Shown here piece by piece: positions 6,901 through 7,317 of a DNA stretch of 7,317 nucleotides. Made by a program: the position numbers and the translations under genes. Origin of the DNA: Phycisphaeraceae bacterium (lineage in GTDB: Bacteria; Planctomycetota; Phycisphaerae; Phycisphaerales; Phycisphaeraceae). Location: the NCBI GenBank assembly GCA_016763955.1, contig JAESSU010000460.1, forward strand, positions 1-7,317, given 5' to 3'. Every line of letters begins with the position of its first letter. Position 1 is the stretch's first letter. The notes beneath the pieces are model-generated. The model did no database searches. It was given only the letters and a program-made list of their open reading frames with translations, and was not told where the DNA came from.

Positions 6901-7317
6901 TTTCGGCTTCGGCCCTTTTGCCAGCCACTGCCGCGACGGATACCAATGATGCCTTAACCCTTGGAACGTCCTACAACGTTAAAGCCATCAGTGCGACAAA
7001 CAGTGATAAACAAATCTTTGCGATCAACAATGAGCAGAGTTCTGCCCTATATGAAATTTCCCGTGATGCTTCAGGCAACGTCACAGCCTTTAACCGCATC
7101 GGCCAAATTGTCGATAGCAACGGCAATGCGTTTGTCGATATCCAAGCCACCGACTACGACCCGCAATCGGGCCTGCTTTCAGCAATCGGTATCAGCGGTA
7201 GCGATCTGGTTCCCACAGCGATTCAAACTGTGAATCTGGCGGGCGAAGATATCCGTGCGATCACCGTCATTAACAACGTGTTCTATGCTGTGGTGAGTAT
7301 CCCAACCGGTTACAACA
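3903..7317 (+). CDS. Giant multidomain surface-type protein, continuation: repeats, M8-type metalloprotease, tandem repeat array; 3' end outside window
   Basis: Frame 3 is open from 3810 to the right edge with no stop, giving 1138 complete codons from the first ATG at 3903. That ATG lies inside A-P-N-G-D-I-I-T-M-D-Q, has no ribosome-binding site before it, and overlaps the preceding frame by 67 bases. It is therefore an internal Met of the same protein, not a start. Contents in order: a repeat region with another GYAS...FYS block (4197) and an L-V-E-V-S-R-D-V-N-G-N line (4533); a leishmanolysin-like protease domain (residues about 284-505); then about 97-residue repeats to the edge. Cysteine is absent, as in the upstream half, and style and composition are the same. 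The product is probably an exported or surface-held zinc protease on a long repeat stalk. Its anchor or export signal would lie outside the window. Confidence 0.85.
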   Translation, partial: MDQAFAELDLKTGRFTDPVQLLSAVGFSSLNISDFDVNAAGKIIGIDKSAGAGNTRLVQIDTDAHYNEPRNLAFTTDTGSDILDVQVPSILVHALTEDGAVDDNLVGYASSYDLEGNVYFYSVYDHEQMNNLLLRSYNDNAAGNAVNDIDHIPMPSLQGELSNDYNIEALAVLGVQDSFGNERVFFFHDPVTSNLRDVNPFFPINDSTMSLVEVSRDVNGNVTGSTTIGNVVDRLGGAIHSIFDATADPTDPLVPTLTPARPLDLSSLLVDPSTINNIDNTTSPTTFDIQLDITGGLSDSQISIFVEAVNFWESIIIADIPDYTDEFGTIIDDLIITASGQEIDGVNGILGQAGPTIIRGAEDNFLPAAGIMQFDTADLASLEANGQLRDVIIHEMGHVLGFGTLWDLQGLLNDTDLQNPFFTGVQATAEYESLFGITDSSGVPVEQDGGQGTAYAHWDETTFDNELMTGFINAGINPLSRITVASLADQGYGVNISNADAYSPPGTGALTGLQLYEDQDGWIFLGGDALNYTGNLSGSFLAAQNYSHIAAQNDGTVFVITGTGLGATLSQIPVTNTSAINTIGTISDNSALTQLLQVTAVGADPNNDNVIYGVGSTADALLPTDVLGSLGTLNLNVQALTVVSDNTVYIVSLNDNNTAGSTTDDFYELYKVTRDATTGLVSSTTNVGKIVDSNGVVITEINAIAANAADELYIIGYNADVPNPNVNVGGDLGNDYNIVGITADNQNQIYALNLDQGPYIGLYNINRDTDGSLSDTDAYEFVANVTESTNGFPLLNIRAITDNGTDLFALGYAPDQLVPLNSIGDTSVINSEINSLQGLTITTGDELLAVDLRSNGLTYLYNVERNAVNVVTGITLVDVVNNAGQAILGLSDLEAGDTVGTASQVFGVGSAEGALLPADLLDNLSTILDVRAMAVTNTGDIYAVYKDATDQNFHLAYIALQTDGSFTFTDVGAIVDTGNTNIFDIAALEESGGNLFLVGVSASALLPATAATDTNDALTLGTSYNVKAISATNSDKQIFAINNEQSSALYEISRDASGNVTAFNRIGQIVDSNGNAFVDIQATDYDPQSGLLSAIGISGSDLVPTAIQTVNLAGEDIRAITVINNVFYAVVSIPTGYN
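4197..4750 (+). repeat. GYAS/FYS motif block and propeller-like unit before the protease
   Basis: The block starts at G-A-V-D-D-N-L-V-G-Y-A-S-S-Y-D (4197) with V-Y-F-Y-S-V-Y-D-H-E soon after, the fifth copy of the motif in the window. A unit with R-V-F-F-F-H-D-P, L-V-E-V-S-R-D-V-N-G-N-V-T-G-S-T-T-I-G-N-V-V-D (4533 on) and I-H-S-I-F-D-A-T-A follows, closing in D-P-L-V-P. The L-V-P end is the same boundary signal as in the C-terminal array. A Pro/Thr/Ser-rich linker (T-P-A-R-P-L-D-L to T-T-S-P-T-T, about 4674-4760) separates this unit from the protease domain. Confidence 0.45.
4752..5418 (+). other. Leishmanolysin-like (MEROPS M8-type) zinc metalloprotease domain
   Basis: The zinc-binding signature is H-E-M-G-H-V-L-G-F-G-T-L-W at 5082, with His394 and His398 as ligands and Glu395 as the catalytic base (numbered from the ATG at 3903). 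The third ligand, His457, is in Y-A-H-W-D-E-T-T-F-D-N-E-L-M-T-G (5271), 63 residues after the first. Met468 in E-L-M-T-G is the Met-turn, 11 residues later. A distal third His followed by E-L-M is the leishmanolysin arrangement, unlike the HExxHxxGxxH of astacins and serralysins. Other family marks are F-D-I-Q-L-D-I-T-G-G-L-S with N-F-W-E-S-I-I at the start, I-D-G-V-N-G-I-L-G-Q-A-G-P in the middle, and L-S-R-I-T-V-A-S-L-A-D-Q-G-Y-G-V-N at the end. All catalytic positions are present, so the domain should be active. It may cleave an external substrate or process the giant protein itself. Confidence 0.88.
5511..7317 (+). repeat. Tandem array of ~97-residue propeller-like repeats with LLP/LVP boundaries, cut by the right edge
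   Basis: Units end in a proline signal: A-L-L-P (to 5771), A-D-V-P (to 6068), Q-L-V-P (to 6359), A-L-L-P (to 6653), A-L-L-P (to 6923) and D-L-V-P (to 7214). The spacings are 99, 97, 98, 90 and 97 codons. Each unit holds two strand groups: (V/I)-x-A-(I/L/M)-(T/A)-V...x-(V/I/L)-(Y/F)-A-V and a later I-x-A-I-x...x-L-(Y/F)-x-(I/V)-G. Between them lies L-Y-x-(I/V)-x-R-(D/N)-x-x-x-G, seen at 5907, 6186, 6480 and 7047, then V-G-x-I-V-D-S-N-G. Each unit is therefore likely two blade-sized halves of about 48 residues. The first piece (5511-5771) is a less regular unit and the last (from 7215) is truncated. A seven- or eight-bladed propeller or an extended beta stalk would both fit. DNA copies have diverged beyond recent duplication. 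Confidence 0.7.

Noticed and set aside
6589..6957. + strand open frame in another frame (122 codons), followed by one at 6961-7233
   Set aside because: Both overlap the regular ~97-residue repeats of frame 3. Their Arg/Ser/Leu-rich products carry no repeat and arise from codon bias.

Overview
The window is almost entirely protein-coding on the + strand. It holds the middle of one very large, repetitive, secreted-looking bacterial protein, with neither the true N-terminus nor the C-terminus present. The sense product has about 2,400 residues, contains no cysteine that I can find, and is rich in Asp, Asn, Thr, Gly and Ser. It carries several DxDGDGxxD calcium-type loops. These traits fit an extracellular or cell-surface protein of an aquatic bacterium. 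The vWA subtype and the leishmanolysin-like protease seen here occur together in large surface or exported proteins of proteobacteria, cyanobacteria and planctomycetes/PVC bacteria. I cannot name the genus. Base composition looks intermediate, with no sharp change along the window.

Layout. Bases 1-60 read as a laminin-G-like fragment on the MINUS strand, running off the left edge. Sense coding on the + strand starts abruptly at about 61-79 in frame 1, inside a repeat, so the left edge carries an inversion or chimera junction. Frame 1 then encodes: two copies of a G-Y-x-S...F-Y-S motif block (about 79-420), beta-propeller-like repeats (about 484-1190), a vWA domain with an intact MIDAS and inserted calcium-type loops (about 1216-1905), another motif block with tandem calcium-type loops (2191-2442), a small 'TINDG...FTFGT' domain (about 2593-2856) and further propeller-like sequence (about 2872-3830).

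Between about 3868 and 3883 the sense frame changes from frame 1 to frame 3 (-1), most simply by loss of one C in the C-run at 3880-3883. The conventional stop at 3967-3969 is therefore out of frame with the real protein. Frame 3 stays open to the window edge. It encodes more repeat sequence (about 3884-4750), a leishmanolysin-like (M8) zinc metalloprotease domain with all catalytic residues (about 4752-5418), and a tandem array of about 97-residue repeats (about 5511-7317) that is cut by the right edge.

An automatic gene caller would report two genes, 190-3969 and 3903-7317. I read them as two halves of one giant gene. The vWA domain (metal-dependent adhesion), propeller repeats (binding or scaffold) and protease point to a surface adhesin/protease, but this function is inferred from domains only. 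There are no RNA genes, promoters, terminators, CRISPR arrays or insertion sequences that I can support, and no non-coding stretch longer than 300 bases.
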